Of a stretch of DNA of 64,000 nt, positions 36,151 to 43,778 are shown in pieces (position 1 is the stretch's first letter; each line of letters opens with the position of its first letter). The position numbers were made by a program, and so were the translations under genes. Source of the DNA: a bacterium (GTDB taxonomy: Bacteria > Krumholzibacteriota > Krumholzibacteriia > LZORAL124-64-63); NCBI GenBank assembly GCA_016712675.1, contig JADJQR010000001.1, positions 4,650,001 through 4,714,000 of the forward strand. The letters are read 5' to 3'. Under the pieces are notes generated by a model that had not been told where the DNA came from, searched no databases, and saw nothing but the letters and a program-made list of their open reading frames with translations.

Positions 36151-37770
36151 CTACTCGCCCACGGGCTTCCGATTGCGCTCCCAGGCATCACGCGCGCGCC
36201 GGAAGTCGAGGTAGAGTAGCATGGCCTTGATGTTCTCGGTGTTCGCGTCCATGTAGGTCCGGAAGAACTCGTCCAGGCCGCAGTCGCGCATGCGCATCTC
36301 CTCGGCCGTGCGCAGCACGACGTGCAACCGGTCCTTGTTCTCCTCCTCGAAGGTGGCCCACCAGGTCTTGGCCGAAACCATCGAGCGGCCGAACTTCAGC
36401 GACTTCTTCACCGCGTCCAGGCGCTTGCGGATCTGCTCGGGCGTCAGGCCGCGCGGGTCGGTGTACGTGAAGACCTCACCATCGGCCGTGGTGGCGGCGG
36501 CTGCGGTCCCCGCCTCGACGGCGGCGGCCTCGGGCTGCAGCAGGGCGACGGCCCGCAGGTCCTCGGCCACGGTACGGCAGGCCGACCGCGGCGCGTGGTC
36601 GGCGACGCCCTTCCGCCGCGCCCGCCGGCCGGGCCGCCGCACCGCCGGCGGACGCGTGCGCGCCACCTTGAGGCCCGCGGCGCTCCCGCCGCGTACGGTG
36701 GCGGCCGTGACGGTCACGCGTGTGACGCCCTCGGCCGCCAGTTCGGGCAGGCGGAAGTCGACATCGGCCAGGCTGCGCAGCACCGCGCGGTTCAGGCCGC
36801 GCGCGCCGGTGCCCAACGCGCACGCCTCCTCGGCCACCGCGCGCAGCGCGCCGGGGGTGAACTGCAGGTCGATGCCGTGCACCTCGAACAGCCGCTGCTG
36901 CCGCGGCAGCGCCGACTCCTCCGCCGATTCCAGCACCGAGACCAGGTCGTCCACCGTCAGCGCCTGCGTGGCGGAGATCGTCGCGAAGCGGCCCACCAAC
37001 TCGGGGATGAAGCCGAAGCGGACCAGGTCCTCGGTGTCGGGCAGATCGGTGCCGGCAACGGCCGTCGGCACGCGTCGCGCCGATCCGGCGCCGGGGCGCG
37101 CGCCGAAGCCGATGCCGGCCTCGCCGCGCCGCCGCCGGCGCGCCTGTTCGTCGAGGCCCACGAAGGCCCCCGCGCACACGAACAGGATCGACGCGGTGTC
37201 GACCTCGCCCATCACGTAGTCCGACGAGCCGCCCGTCGACACCTGCACCACGCGCCCGTCCAGCACCGAGAGCAGCGCCTGCTGCACGCCCTCGCCGCTG
37301 ACGTCGGGCCCGGACGAGCGCCCGTGCGAGGCGATCTTGTCGACCTCGTCGATGAGCACGATGCCGCGTTCGGCCGCGGCCCGATCGCGCCCGGCCGCCT
37401 GGTACAGCGTGCCGATCGCGGTCTCGATGCGCGTGCCCACGTAGCCGGTCTGCACCAGCGACGTGGCCGCGATGAACGTCCAGGGCACGCCGAGCAGCTC
37501 GGCGATCAGCCGGATCAGGTACGTCTTGCCCGAGCCCGTGGGGCCCATGAGCAGGATGTGCTGCTTGCCGAATGGCGCGTGTGCGGTGGCGCGCACCGGC
37601 GCCTTGTCCGCCGCCAGCGGATGAAGATGGTGATAGCCGAGTCCGAGGTAGTGGCGGTACACCGCGACCGCGAGGTCGCGCTTGGCGAGTTCCTGTCCAT
37701 ACACGTAGCGGTCGAGGAAGGCGACGATTTCACGAGGGGTCGGGAGCGGAGCGGGTTTCTGGTTCGTCAT
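36151..37770 (-). CDS. ClpX-like AAA+ ATPase without zinc-binding domain, extended C-terminus
   Basis: 539 residues. It begins at the point where the AAA+ part of ClpX starts (PTPREIVAFLDRYVYGQELAKRDLAVAVYRHY); the cysteine-rich N-terminal adaptor domain is missing. Walker A GPTGSGKT, Walker B GIVLIDEVDKIA, the ClpP-docking-type IGFGA loop and the arginine finger FIPELVGRF are present. After residue about 330 the sequence leaves ClpX and continues for about 200 residues, ending in a helical part (TPEQIRKRLDAVKKSLKF, DEFFRTYMDANTENIKAMLL) that I do not recognise. It may feed special substrates to ClpP. AGGAGG lies nine bases before ATG 37770; a longer reading to 38541 crosses repeats and is rejected. 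Confidence 0.8.
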   Translation of the reverse strand: MTNQKPAPLPTPREIVAFLDRYVYGQELAKRDLAVAVYRHYLGLGYHHLHPLAADKAPVRATAHAPFGKQHILLMGPTGSGKTYLIRLIAELLGVPWTFIAATSLVQTGYVGTRIETAIGTLYQAAGRDRAAAERGIVLIDEVDKIASHGRSSGPDVSGEGVQQALLSVLDGRVVQVSTGGSSDYVMGEVDTASILFVCAGAFVGLDEQARRRRRGEAGIGFGARPGAGSARRVPTAVAGTDLPDTEDLVRFGFIPELVGRFATISATQALTVDDLVSVLESAEESALPRQQRLFEVHGIDLQFTPGALRAVAEEACALGTGARGLNRAVLRSLADVDFRLPELAAEGVTRVTVTAATVRGGSAAGLKVARTRPPAVRRPGRRARRKGVADHAPRSACRTVAEDLRAVALLQPEAAAVEAGTAAAATTADGEVFTYTDPRGLTPEQIRKRLDAVKKSLKFGRSMVSAKTWWATFEEENKDRLHVVLRTAEEMRMRDCGLDEFFRTYMDANTENIKAMLLYLDFRRARDAWERNRKPVGE

Positions 37771-37930
37771 ATGGGGATCCTCCTGCATAGGCCGACCGGG
37801 ACCAATTCTCCGTGGGGTCCCGTGCGCAGGAAGTCTAGTCGATCGCGGGGAGCGTTTGGGACCCGTCAACGGGTGTTCACGTGAAAAACTGGGGATACAT
37901 ACGGTATATCGTGGGCAGTACGCTGCGTTC

Positions 37931-37944
37931 GTGTGCCGGCACAC
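37931..37944. repeat. Palindrome A variant GTGTGCCGGCACAC
   Basis: Perfect palindrome in which three bases per arm differ from the common form, all matched. First of three copies at an exact 30-bp period. Confidence 0.8.
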
Positions 37945-37960
37945 GCGCGACGGGCAGGGG

Positions 37961-37974
37961 TTGCGCGGGCGCAC
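37961..37974. repeat. Degenerate palindrome A copy TTGCGCGGGCGCAC
   Basis: Middle member of the 30-bp-spaced triplet; left arm normal, centre and right end altered. Confidence 0.6.
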
Positions 37975-37989
37975 GCGCGGCAGGCGCAG

Positions 37990-38006
37990 CTTGCGCCGGC
38001 GCAAGT
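37990..38006. repeat. Palindrome A copy (CTTGCGCCGGCGCAAGT)
   Basis: Perfect 16-bp palindrome, third member of the triplet; its outermost left base is G instead of A. Confidence 0.95.
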
Positions 38007-38048
38007 CGCTGGTGGGCTCGCTGTTCGCGTGCTCGAATCGGCGGACGG

Positions 38049-38062
38049 TTGACCGGTCAACG
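38049..38062. repeat. Palindrome B copy (GTTGACCGGTCAAC)
   Basis: Perfect 14-bp copy, 43 bases after a palindrome A copy; the CGATC bases that follow also follow the copy at 33541. Confidence 0.85.
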
Positions 38063-38101
38063 ATCGCAGCGTTCGCGCAAACGATACGGACGGCGGGGTT
38101 T

Positions 38102-38113
38102 TTGCCGGCGCAA
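38102..38113. repeat. Shortened palindrome A relative TTGCCGGCGCAA
   Basis: Looks like the core with two bases lost from the left arm. Confidence 0.4.
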
Positions 38114-38229
38114 CGCGAGGCGAGCGGTGCATAGGGGCAACACGGATGCGCCCGTGCGGTATCAACGAGATTGTGCCCGCCCGGAGTGGCGACCAAGCCT
38201 ACCTGTCCCGAGCCACCCCTGGAGGCCGC

Positions 38230-38781
38230 GTGAAGGACCCGCAACTGGCACCCGGCGAGCTTGTTGCCACGCTCTTCGACCGGGACGTCAGCTACTGGCT
38301 GCCGGGTTACCTGCCGGACCCGGGCAGCGAGCAGGTGACCGGCGTTTCCATCGGCAGTGTCGGCAGGCTCGGGAGCTTTCTGCTCGTCGACACACGTGCC
38401 GATCGCGAGCCGGTGCTTCGCAAGCGGGAGGCGCAGTTGCAGGTGTTCCTGCCGGATGCGGCGGCGGCGCTGGCGGAGCACGCCGTGGCGCAGCGGGACT
38501 TGCGCCGGCGCATCACGCGGGGAAGGCGTCGCCAGGTCCAAGTGCCGCCGCGATTCAGCGCCCAGCCGCCACCGCCCGCAGGAACGCCGTCACCTTGTCG
38601 CACTTCTCGAAGTTCGCGGGGTCGGCCTCAAGCGCATCGGCGTCCGTCGTCCGCAGGTGAATCTGCGGATGTCCCGGTGACGTTCCGGACGCGATGTCGG
38701 CCAGATGAAGCAGCTTCTCCGTTGGGATGTCGGCCGTTGCGAGCGGAGGAATCGCCATCCGCGCCGGGTCGGCCGCGGTGA
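38230..38781 (+). CDS. Hypothetical protein, C-terminus doubtful
   Basis: Open frame of 183 codons from GTG 38230, which has GGAGG four to five bases upstream. The first 90 residues look like a real protein (QLAPGELVATLFDRDVSYWLPGYL, SVGRLGSFLLVDTRAD), soluble and unknown. At about residue 90 the frame meets a palindrome A copy (38498) and becomes arginine- and proline-rich, then runs 227 bases antisense over a convincing minus-strand gene. The original stop may have been lost where the repeat lies. Only the first half should be trusted. Confidence 0.4.
   Translation: MKDPQLAPGELVATLFDRDVSYWLPGYLPDPGSEQVTGVSIGSVGRLGSFLLVDTRADREPVLRKREAQLQVFLPDAAAALAEHAVAQRDLRRRITRGRRRQVQVPPRFSAQPPPPAGTPSPCRTSRSSRGRPQAHRRPSSAGESADVPVTFRTRCRPDEAASPLGCRPLRAEESPSAPGRPR
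38498..38512. repeat. Degenerate palindrome A copy ACTTGCGCCGGCGCA
   Basis: Left arm and centre intact, right arm ends after GCA (then TCAC). It lies inside the doubtful reading frame from 38230 and just before the convergent gene end. Confidence 0.7.
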
Positions 38782-39142
38782 GGCACCAGAAGAGCGGCTG
38801 GCCCGTGAGTTCCGAAAGCTGCGGGTCGCCGCCGCAGGCGACTTCCGCGATGCCCCCATCCTCGAGGTCGCGACGGTTGCAGGACCAGCTAATGACCAGC
38901 GTGTCGCCCGGGGCGGCCTCGCCGTAGACGACGGACTCTACGACCAGCCGCGACGCCCGGGCCCACTCGTAGCGGCTGAACGGGTCGGTCGAGACGATCC
39001 GGCCGACCACGCCCACGTCGGCCCGCATGATCGCGTGGCGCAGCCTGAGTTCGATCGGCGCGGAGATGGCGTGCGCGGTGGCGGCGGCGCAGACGATGGA
39101 CGCGACGGTGACCGCGAACAGGCTGAGCGGGCGGCGTTGCAC
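38555..39142 (-). CDS. Exported hypothetical protein, possibly NTR/TIMP-like
   Basis: 195 residues with a signal peptide ending at TAHA. The mature part opens IELRLRHAIMRADVGVVGRIVSTDPFSRYEW and continues RLVVESVVYGEAAPGDTLVISWSCNRRD. This order, a 'value of transport-like' strand set followed by G-D-T-L, is like the netrin/TIMP-type domain of exported proteins and like the gene at 43775. Several cysteines (SCN, VACGG, FWC, EKC) may form disulfides. AAGGAG lies nine bases before GTG 39142. Function unknown. Confidence 0.6.
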   Translation of the reverse strand: MQRRPLSLFAVTVASIVCAAATAHAISAPIELRLRHAIMRADVGVVGRIVSTDPFSRYEWARASRLVVESVVYGEAAPGDTLVISWSCNRRDLEDGGIAEVACGGDPQLSELTGQPLFWCLTAADPARMAIPPLATADIPTEKLLHLADIASGTSPGHPQIHLRTTDADALEADPANFEKCDKVTAFLRAVAAGR

Positions 39143-39497
39143 GGGTAACGCTCCTTCACGGTCGGGCCGTTCAGAAAAGGGGGCGCCATGATGGTATGCC
39201 GTCAGGATGGGTGATGCAATGGAGCCTGACACGCTCGGCGCGCCCGCAGGCGGCCTCGCTCGGCCGGAGCCCGGTTGGGCGGCGCGGCCAAGGCCCGCAA
39301 ATGACACGACAAGATCAACAGCGCCGCGACAGGTAGGGGCATCTTGAAGGGTATCACGCTGTCATGATGAGCTAATGAGTGTGTGCCGTCCTGCGGAGGA
39401 GGACGGTCTCTCTCGTCGCCATTCTGCACCGGCCGATGGTTGACCGGTCAACCACTCCGCCACGCGGTCCGTGACGACACCGCCCCGCGTAGCGCCA
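39143..39497. other. Intergenic region with one palindrome B
   Basis: About 355 bases between two minus-strand genes. It contains the longest palindrome B copy (39438-39453), and a GGTCTCTCT stretch 25 bases before it that also precedes the copy at 33541. No gene, and no clear promoter, is seen. Confidence 0.4.
39438..39453. repeat. Palindrome B copy (GGTTGACCGGTCAACC)
   Basis: Perfect 16-bp palindrome, the longest of the three copies. Confidence 0.85.
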
Positions 39498-41336
39498 TTA
39501 CCCCAGCGCGTTCGTCCGGTACCTCTGCGCCACCGCCCCCTGCATTTCGCGGATGGCCCCGAACGCGTCCTTCAGGTGCCGCCGCTGCAGCGACGACAGC
39601 GTCTTGACGTTCACGTCGTTGCCCGGCACGCCGCCGCCGGCCAGGGCCGCCAGCTGCTCGCGCAGGCGCAGCTGCAGCAGAAAGCGGTAGGTCTCGATCA
39701 GCGTCTGGCCGAGGTCGCGGCTGGCCACGCCCGCCTCGATCGCGGATTCGAGGCGCTCGCGCGTCGGCCGTGCGCGCGTGCCTGCTTCCAGGCCCCAGAC
39801 GCGGGCGGCGGCCACCACCGGGGCGATGGCGCGCTTCTTCAGGTCGACCTTGTCATCGGTGGCTTGGATCTGCTGGAACAGGCCCAGCGGCGGCTTGAAG
39901 CGCAGCGAGACGCGCGCCAGGTGGGCCATGAAGAGTTGGTTGCCGGCGGCGCCGGCCACCAGGTCGTCCAGGGGCGCCACGTCCAGCGTGCCGGCCACGG
40001 CGCGGAAGTCGAAGAAGATCGAGGACACCATGAGGTTGTCGGGCGTCGGCACGTCGATCCAGCCGCGCACCGTCTCCAGCCACGCCTCCAGCGGCCGGTT
40101 CCAGCTGGTGGCCATGCAGCCGCCGGGGCAGGGCGGGAAGCCGGCGGTGACCAGATCGGCCACGACCAGCGCGGCCAGGCGCGCGAAGTAGTCCTTCGCG
40201 GCGGCGGCGGCGCTCGCATCGCCGGCGGGCGTGTCGCCGTAGACCAGCGCGTTGTCCTGGTCGGTCAGCAGCGCCTGCTCCATGCGCCCTTCCGAGCCGA
40301 ACACCAGCCACGCGTACGGACACGGCGGCGGCCCCAGCTCCGCCTCGGCCAGCTTGCACAGCCGGCGGATCAGCGCGTCGTTGAGGCTGCCGAAAACGCG
40401 GCCGATCTGCCCCACCTTCAGGCCGCCGCGGAACAGGCGCTCGACCATGCGGGCGGCGTCGTGGCGGTAGGCGGCCAGGGACTCGCCGCGGTCCAGGTGG
40501 TCCAGGCGCCGCATCAGGTACAGCGGGTTGGTGGTCTGGTGGCGCAGCAGGTCGGTGGCCGTCAGCACGCCGATGATGCCGCCGTCGCGCACCACCGGCA
40601 GGTGGTGGATGCGCTCCTCGAGCATGTAGAGCAGCGCGCCGTGGACGGGCGTGTCGGCGGTCAGGGTCTTGAGCGGCCGCGTCATCACCTTCTCGACCGG
40701 CGTGTCCGGCCCCAGGCCCTCGGCCAGCACCTTCACCTGGAAGTCGTGGTCGGTGACGATGCCGGGCACGGCGTCGCCGTCGGCGCCGACCAGCGCGAAG
40801 TCGTCGCGCGCGTCGCGCATGGCGCGGGCGGCCTGCTGCACGGTGGCGCCGGGGGCCACGCGCACGACGCGGCGCAGGTCCAGATCGCCCAGTTCGGTCG
40901 TCAGTTCGCCGCCCAGGGCCGTCACGCCGCCCGAGGTCACGCGCTGCAGGCGCTCGCCCAGGCTCTGCAGGAAGAACTCGGCGAAGTCGCGGTTGCCGAG
41001 CAGGCCGCGGAACACGGCCTCGGGCACGCAGTGCGCCAGCACCTCGCCCGCGGCGACCACGTCGAAGGCGGGCGCCGCGCGGCTCATCATCGACGGGTAG
41101 CCGAAACAGTCGCCCTCTTCCAGGACCTGCAGTTCCTCACCGTCGCGCACCAGGCGGGCCTGCCCGTCGGCCAGCAGGTACAGGCAGGTGCTCTGCGCGC
41201 CGTCCTGCGCCAGGATGCGCGCGCCGTCAGGGAACGTGCGCGCGGTGGCGGCGGCCTCGACGCGCTCGCGCTCGCTCTCGGTCAGCAGGGTGAACGGGTG
41301 CTGGCCCTGGAGGAAGTCCTGGAGGCGGGGGATCAT
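39498..41336 (-). CDS. cNMP-binding/CBS/DUF294 nucleotidyltransferase-like protein
   Basis: 612 residues. Domains in order: a cyclic-nucleotide-binding fold (about 8-130; LYLLADGQARLVRDGEELQVLEEGDCFG), two CBS repeats (about 150-280; FALVGADGDAVPGIVTDHDF and HHLPVVRDGGIIGVLTATDLL), a DUF294 nucleotidyltransferase core with FGSEGRMEQALLTDQDNALV, and its helical C-terminal partner domain. In many proteobacteria this gene sits beside acetate symporters and an exonuclease gene, both of which are in this window. It probably controls carbon uptake or a nucleotide-linked modification; the target is unknown. GGAAGGG precedes ATG 41336. Confidence 0.92.
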   Translation of the reverse strand: MIPRLQDFLQGQHPFTLLTESERERVEAAATARTFPDGARILAQDGAQSTCLYLLADGQARLVRDGEELQVLEEGDCFGYPSMMSRAAPAFDVVAAGEVLAHCVPEAVFRGLLGNRDFAEFFLQSLGERLQRVTSGGVTALGGELTTELGDLDLRRVVRVAPGATVQQAARAMRDARDDFALVGADGDAVPGIVTDHDFQVKVLAEGLGPDTPVEKVMTRPLKTLTADTPVHGALLYMLEERIHHLPVVRDGGIIGVLTATDLLRHQTTNPLYLMRRLDHLDRGESLAAYRHDAARMVERLFRGGLKVGQIGRVFGSLNDALIRRLCKLAEAELGPPPCPYAWLVFGSEGRMEQALLTDQDNALVYGDTPAGDASAAAAAKDYFARLAALVVADLVTAGFPPCPGGCMATSWNRPLEAWLETVRGWIDVPTPDNLMVSSIFFDFRAVAGTLDVAPLDDLVAGAAGNQLFMAHLARVSLRFKPPLGLFQQIQATDDKVDLKKRAIAPVVAAARVWGLEAGTRARPTRERLESAIEAGVASRDLGQTLIETYRFLLQLRLREQLAALAGGGVPGNDVNVKTLSSLQRRHLKDAFGAIREMQGAVAQRYRTNALG

Positions 41337-41479
41337 GGGCGCGTCCCTTCCGGTCTCGATGTGCGCGGTCCGGGGGCCGGGCCCGCATCCGGCCATCCTG
41401 TTCGCACGATACCATGCACAGGGTCAAGCCCATTCCGCCACTTTCCGAGGACGGCTCGCGGCCCTTGCCTGGATCCGGG

Positions 41480-41507
41480 TTGATAGAGGACGAGAATTGT
41501 GTAGTAT
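41480..41507 (+). promoter_or_regulatory. Sigma70-like promoter of the exported protein gene
   Basis: TTGATA (41480-41485), 16-base spacer, TAGTAT (41502-41507), about 65 bases before the ATG at 41572. Confidence 0.5.
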
Positions 41508-41571
41508 TGATGTCACTGGCCATCGTTCGCACGACGGCGCCGCGATCGGCGCCAGACTGGGGGGATTCGCG

Positions 41572-42096
41572 ATGAGAACGAACCTGAACAGCCCATTGAT
41601 CCTGGCCGGCTGTGTCCTGCTGCTGGCGGCGGCACCGTCGGGTGCCCAGACGCCGGTACCCGAGGAATGGGTCGGCATCTGGGACATCGAGTTGACGACC
41701 TACGACTGCACAACCAACGCCATCCTGTTCACCATGGCCGAACTGGACACAGTGTGTTCGGGATCCACCTTCGAGGACCCCGACGACACCGAGTTCGAAC
41801 TGACATGCACCTCGTCGGCCGATGCGGATTCGTACGAAAGCCACTGCGAAGGCACGTCCGCGTTCGAAAAATGCACCGGCCAGTTCGTCTTCGACTTCAT
41901 CGGCACGATCACCGGCGACTCCTACACGGCGACGCAGACCGTGACCATCACCTACACGGGCGACTGCTTCGGGATTCCGGATTCCTGTGAACGGACCGAG
42001 ACCACCGGCACCCGGATCGGCGGCCCGCCCAACCCCTGCCAGGGCACGCCGGTCGACGCCTATTCGTGGGGCGCGGTCAAGGCGGCCTATCGCTGA
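41572..42096 (+). CDS. Exported cysteine-containing hypothetical protein
   Basis: 174 residues, signal peptide ending at PSGAQ. The mature protein is acidic, rich in Thr, Ser and Asp, with about eight cysteines spaced for disulfides (TYDCTTN, TVCSGS, LTCTSS, SHCEG, EKCTG, GDCFGIPDSC, NPCQG). The opening WVGIWDIELTTYDCTTN and the strand ITGDSYTATQTVTITYTGDCFG suggest a lipocalin- or beta-barrel-like exported domain, but no family is recognised. GGGGGA precedes ATG 41572. It stands alone, with its own promoter. Confidence 0.7.
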   Translation: MRTNLNSPLILAGCVLLLAAAPSGAQTPVPEEWVGIWDIELTTYDCTTNAILFTMAELDTVCSGSTFEDPDDTEFELTCTSSADADSYESHCEGTSAFEKCTGQFVFDFIGTITGDSYTATQTVTITYTGDCFGIPDSCERTETTGTRIGGPPNPCQGTPVDAYSWGAVKAAYR

Positions 42097-42383
42097 TATG
42101 GAGGGGCGGAGCACGAAGCCAGCTCTCATTCGCTGATGCCCAGGTCGGTCCAGCCCTCGACGATGGACTGGCAGTACCTGTGCGTCTCCACGCGGATTCT
42201 CCCGAAAGCTGCTGCGGAATGGTATAATTCATTATCAACAAGTCAGTTATGTGTGCAGCCTTTGCTCCGGCACGGAAGCGCATGGACCGCATCCCCGCTT
42301 GGAAGCGCCCCGCCCGGCCCTTATGATCACCGCCGAAGGCCCCGCCGGGGCCGGACCAGCCACCCGACCCGGAGCCGCCCCCC
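42097..42383. other. Intergenic region with an AT-rich promoter
   Basis: About 290 bases. The stretch 42216-42250 is AT-rich and holds an extended -10 box (TGGTATAAT). A 25-codon frame starting ATG TGT near 42250 has no support. Nothing else is seen. Confidence 0.45.
42220..42228 (+). promoter_or_regulatory. Extended -10 promoter element TGGTATAAT
   Basis: Consensus TATAAT with the upstream TG; a -35 box is not evident, as usual for extended -10 promoters. It points to the exonuclease gene about 155 bases downstream. Confidence 0.5.
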
Positions 42384-43778
42384 ATGCGCGAACCCGCCCA
42401 CCGCCTGATCAAGCGCTCGCTGGTCTGGGCCGGCGTCTGCGCGGGGGCCGGGGCGGTGGTGCTGCTGCCGGACGTGGTGCTGCGCCGCCCGCTGTCCCCG
42501 CTGCCGCTCCTGGTCGGGGCGGCCACCTTCACCGCGGCGCTTGCGCTCTACGGGCGAAGCTGGCGCGCGGCCGACCGGCTGGGCCGCGGCATCGAGGGCG
42601 CGCGCACAGCCGTGCTGAACCTGGTGGCCGACCAGGGAGCCTCCGTGCCCAAGACCCTGGGCCCCGGCACGCCGCCGGAGGTGGAGGCGATGCTCGGCTC
42701 GCTGGGCCTCTATCAGGACCAGATCACGCGCGAGCGCCACGCCCCCGACCACAAGCTGCTGACGGTGCTCGGCTCGCTGGCCAGCGGCGTCGTGGTCATC
42801 ACCGAACAGGGCCAGGTCAGCCTGCTCAACACCACGGCGCGCGAGCTGCTCGGGGCCGAGCGCGCCCGCGTGGGCACCTCGCTGTTCGCGGCGCTGAGCC
42901 GTGAGTCGGTGCTCCTGGCGATGCAGAAGGCGCAGCGCGCCGGCCGCATGCTCGAGTCCGTGTTCGAGCGGCTGGACGGCGTCTCGCTGCAAGGCCGCAT
43001 CTCGCTGCTGCCGGGCGACGAGGGCGCCGTCCTCATCTTCCCGCCCGTCGAGCTGGACCTGCACCGCCCCGGTGTCGAGTTCGACCTGAAGCTGCACGAC
43101 GTACCGCCGGTCGCCGGCCCGCTGGACCTGGCGCTCAGGCTGGAGGATCTGCCTGTCATCGTCGTGGACACCGAGACCACGGGGCTCGACGTGCTGACCG
43201 ACCGCATCGTCTCGATCGGCGCCGTCTGCGCGCACGGGCCGCGCCTCTACAAGAGCCGCCTCATCGACGACCTGGTGGATCCGGGCGTGCCCATCCCGCC
43301 CGCCTCGACCGCCGTGCACGGCATCACCGACGCCATGGTCAAGGACGCCCGCGCGTTCCCCGAGGTGTGGGCCGACTTCCAGCGCCTGGCCCAGGGCCGC
43401 GTCGTGGTCGGCCACAACATCGCGTTCGACCTGACCATCCTGCGCGAGGAGTGCCGGCGCCACGGCCGCCCGTGGGAGGACTTCGTCTTCATCGACACGC
43501 TGCGCCTGGCCTCGCTGCTCAACCCCGCGATGGGCCGCCTGGACCTGGAGAATCTGGCGCAGCTCTACCAGCTGGACCTGCACGGCCGCCACACCGCGCT
43601 GGGCGACGCGCTGGTCACCGCCGAGCTGTTCCTGCGCATGGTCACGCGCCTGCAGATGCAGGGCTTCGGCACACTGGGCGAGCTGCTGCGCTTCCACTGC
43701 ACCGAGGCGCACGACGTGATCGCGGGGCAGAAGGAGCGGGGGTGGATCCACACGCAGCCGGAGAGGTTGCGGCCGTGA
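42384..43778 (+). CDS. Membrane-anchored PAS-like and DnaQ-type exonuclease protein
   Basis: 464 residues. Two N-terminal membrane segments (about 12-58), then a PAS-like sensor part (LASGVVVITEQGQVSLLNTTARELLGAE) and a DEDDh 3'-5' exonuclease of the DNA polymerase III epsilon type: VIVVDTETTGLDVLTDRIVSIGA, HNIAFDLTIL and HTALGDALVTAEL. It resembles the exonuclease genes that travel with DUF294/CBS proteins and acetate symporters. A role in degrading nucleic acids or a nucleotide signal is possible. The ribosome binding site is weak. Its stop overlaps the next start (GTGA). Confidence 0.9.
   Translation: MREPAHRLIKRSLVWAGVCAGAGAVVLLPDVVLRRPLSPLPLLVGAATFTAALALYGRSWRAADRLGRGIEGARTAVLNLVADQGASVPKTLGPGTPPEVEAMLGSLGLYQDQITRERHAPDHKLLTVLGSLASGVVVITEQGQVSLLNTTARELLGAERARVGTSLFAALSRESVLLAMQKAQRAGRMLESVFERLDGVSLQGRISLLPGDEGAVLIFPPVELDLHRPGVEFDLKLHDVPPVAGPLDLALRLEDLPVIVVDTETTGLDVLTDRIVSIGAVCAHGPRLYKSRLIDDLVDPGVPIPPASTAVHGITDAMVKDARAFPEVWADFQRLAQGRVVVGHNIAFDLTILREECRRHGRPWEDFVFIDTLRLASLLNPAMGRLDLENLAQLYQLDLHGRHTALGDALVTAELFLRMVTRLQMQGFGTLGELLRFHCTEAHDVIAGQKERGWIHTQPERLRP

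Larger units (their letters stand above)
37771..38229. other. Repeat-rich divergent intergenic region
   Basis: About 460 bases between the ClpX-like gene and the next plus-strand frame. It contains an inverted repeat ACCCGT-CA-ACGGGT (37861-37874), a TTCACGTGAA palindrome, three palindrome A variants exactly 30 bp apart, one palindrome B and one further degenerate A copy at 38102. No gene is supported. Confidence 0.55.

Noticed and set aside
37872-37888. parS-like site around TTCACGTGAA
   Set aside because: The inner 10 bases agree with parS, but the outer bases differ at several positions and no parAB genes are nearby. A genome-wide parS search would settle it.
37931-38006. Short CRISPR-like array
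   Set aside because: Repeats are 14-18 bases and palindromic, spacers about 14-16 bases, only three units, and no cas gene is present; the same repeat is dispersed elsewhere.
37771-38541. N-terminal extension of the ClpX-like gene
   Set aside because: The extension crosses four palindromes and lacks the cysteine motif of a ClpX zinc domain; a strong ribosome binding site marks 37770.
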